This document shows positions 20,775-21,973 of a stretch of 21,973 bases of DNA, one piece after another. This stretch comes from an uncultured Bacilli bacterium. Its GTDB lineage: Bacteria > Bacillota_I > Bacilli_A > RF39 > UBA660. The stretch lies in the NCBI GenBank assembly GCA_910586865.1, contig CAJUIY010000031.1, forward strand, positions 1-21,973, read 5' to 3'. Below the pieces are notes generated by a model that made no database searches, was not told where the DNA came from, and was given only the letters and a program-made list of their open reading frames with translations. The translations under genes were made by a program, and so were the position numbers. The stretch's first letter is position 1, and every line of letters begins with the position of its first letter.

Positions 20775-21854
20775 TGTTTTTTTTGTAATCTTCTCTTTCC
20801 ACTTTCTTGTTCTCTTCGGGTTTTTATCTGAAATAATACTTGTATGTAAAACAAACCACAATACAATAACAAAAATAATAATATAAATAATTTTTCCTAA
20901 AACAGGATCTTTTACAGTATATAGGATAGATGCCATAGCAAATAAAATATTCATTCCATAAATAATTAAAACTGTTGTCCTCTGTGAAAAGTTCATCCCT
21001 AATAATTGATGATGAAGGTGTTCTTTATCTGCTGAAAAAATAGGTTTTCCTTTTAATACTCTTCTAATAATAGCAAAGAAAGTATCTAATATTGGAATTC
21101 CTAATAAAAGAAGCGGTACAAATAGCGATGTTAGTGCTGTTCCCTTAAATTCTAATAAAGTAATAATAGCAATAATAAATCCCATAAATGTAGCACAATC
21201 TCCTGCAAATATTTTTGCAGGATAAAAATTGTGTAATAAAAATCCTAACGTAGAGCCAAGCATGATAAAAGCTAGTATCATTACTAAACTATCACCACGT
21301 CCTTGATAAAAACCAATAATTCCAATAGTTAAATAAAAAATACAACAAATGCCTCCGCTTAGTCCATCAATTCCATCTACTAAATTAATAATATTACAAC
21401 AGGCTACGATAAATAACAGTGTTAGAGGATAAGCAAAAATGCCAAAATCAAAAGAAAATCCAAAAGCCGTTACGTTATTTAATAAAATTCCTCCATAGAA
21501 TACAATGACTGCTGCCGCAATAAACTGTCCTATTAATTTTTGATGTGCTCTTATTGATTTAATATCATCTACAATTCCTGTTAGTATCATAATGAAACTT
21601 CCAATCAAAATAGAATTCATTTGAATACTTTCTTTTCCAAATAACATATATCCAAATAGGAAACTTAGATAAATTCCAACGGCTCCAAGTTTTGGAATGT
21701 TTTTTCTATGAATATGCCTATTTCCCTCTTCTTTTCTTGGAACATCAATTGCTCCAATATGAAATGCGATTCTTTTCATAATTGGCATAAGAATAGCGGA
21801 AACCAAAAATGTGATTGCTACTATCTTTAATGCACTATATATATCTGCTCTCAT
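20769..21854 (-). CDS. tagO: Undecaprenyl-phosphate N-acetylglucosaminyl 1-phosphate transferase
   Basis: A 361-residue polytopic membrane enzyme of the MraY/WecA/TagO family. It transfers GlcNAc-1-phosphate from UDP-GlcNAc to undecaprenyl phosphate, the first membrane step in wall teichoic acid or other wall polysaccharide synthesis. Visible motifs: DVPRKEEGNRHIHRKNIPKLG (36-56), Asp96-Asp97 in GIVDDIKS, NLVDGIDGLSGG (157-168), GDCATFMGF (about 218-226) and the HLHHQLLG loop (about 281-288) of the WecA/TagO branch, which separates it from MraY. About ten membrane segments. ATG follows AGAGAGGTTTAT. Single-gene unit with its own promoter and terminator. Confidence 0.92.
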   Translation of the reverse strand: MRADIYSALKIVAITFLVSAILMPIMKRIAFHIGAIDVPRKEEGNRHIHRKNIPKLGAVGIYLSFLFGYMLFGKESIQMNSILIGSFIMILTGIVDDIKSIRAHQKLIGQFIAAAVIVFYGGILLNNVTAFGFSFDFGIFAYPLTLLFIVACCNIINLVDGIDGLSGGICCIFYLTIGIIGFYQGRGDSLVMILAFIMLGSTLGFLLHNFYPAKIFAGDCATFMGFIIAIITLLEFKGTALTSLFVPLLLLGIPILDTFFAIIRRVLKGKPIFSADKEHLHHQLLGMNFSQRTTVLIIYGMNILFAMASILYTVKDPVLGKIIYIIIFVIVLWFVLHTSIISDKNPKRTRKWKEKITKKTK

Positions 21855-21874
21855 ATAAACCTCTCTTTAATATT

Positions 21875-21903
21875 ATTATAGCAAACTTTATTTACTTAGC
21901 AAA
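21875..21903 (-). promoter_or_regulatory. Promoter of tagO
   Basis: On the minus strand TGCTATAAT forms a perfect extended -10 (TATAAT at 21875-21880) with a weak -35 TTTGCT 17 bp upstream. The leader to the ATG at 21854 is about 14 nt. Confidence 0.5.
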
Positions 21904-21947
21904 GAAAAAACCAAAATCAACAGGATAAAATCATAAACATTACATTT

Positions 21948-21968
21948 TAGAACTCTTTATGAGTTCTA
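21948..21968. terminator. Small hairpin at the window edge, possible terminator
   Basis: TAGAACTC and GAGTTCTA pair perfectly over 8 bp with a 5-nt loop; T-rich sequence follows on the plus strand but the window ends there. It could close a transcript from outside the window. Confidence 0.3.
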
Positions 21969-21973
21969 TTATT

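Overview
The window is very AT-rich DNA that reads with the standard code (Trp is TGG in all long genes). Strong AGGAGG-type ribosome binding sites, several TTG/GTG starts, T-tailed hairpin terminators, a long-form hibernation factor (hpf), secA with a zinc-binding tail, TagO, a type VIIb secretion ATPase and an agr quorum-sensing locus all point to a low-GC Bacillota, probably a host-associated Bacilli or Erysipelotrichia-like lineage. The lineage is inferred; there is no rRNA here.

Layout. (1) 55-6055, minus strand: a TTG-started family 2 glycosyltransferase with TPR repeats, then the essC-esaB operon of a type VIIb secretion system, closed by its own terminator. (2) 6198-6479, plus strand: a divergent, very acidic 93-residue protein with its own terminator. 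(3) 6480-8720: an accessory scar region without long genes. It holds a candidate small RNA with a near-consensus promoter and strong terminator, a 181-bp MITE with 8-bp target duplication, two more copies of the same terminal repeat, a small unknown gene, a broken KilA-N gene containing a perfect 32-bp palindrome, and a stray coding tail matching the zinc-binding end of SecA. (4) about 8547-13592: a probable 5.0-kb integrative island inserted at the 3' end of secA. It carries a frameshifted tyrosine integrase and a two-gene AAA ATPase/subtilisin-like protease operon resembling the ietAS defence or plasmid-maintenance pair, with two operator-like repeats on its promoter. (5) 13545-17636, minus strand: core genes secA, an unknown helical protein, hpf and a cold-shock protein. 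(6) 17878-20686: agrB-agrD on plus facing agrA-agrC on minus, so the peptide-making and peptide-sensing halves converge. (7) 20769-21854: tagO, the first membrane step of wall polymer synthesis.

How the parts relate. AgrB would process AgrD into a cyclic peptide (predicted ring Cys-Val-Trp-Val-Phe), AgrC would sense it and AgrA would regulate target genes. EssC and EsaB are the motor and the ubiquitin-like accessory of an export machine whose other parts (EsxA, EsaA, EssA, EssB) are not here. The island lies directly downstream of secA, where many Bacillota have prfB; prfB is not in this window.

The observations most worth testing are the candidate small RNA at 6637-6855, the secA-tail duplication that bounds the ATPase/protease island, the C-terminal helix-turn-helix of the ATPase together with the paired TTTGRRACAAA sites at its promoter, and the MITE with its target duplication.
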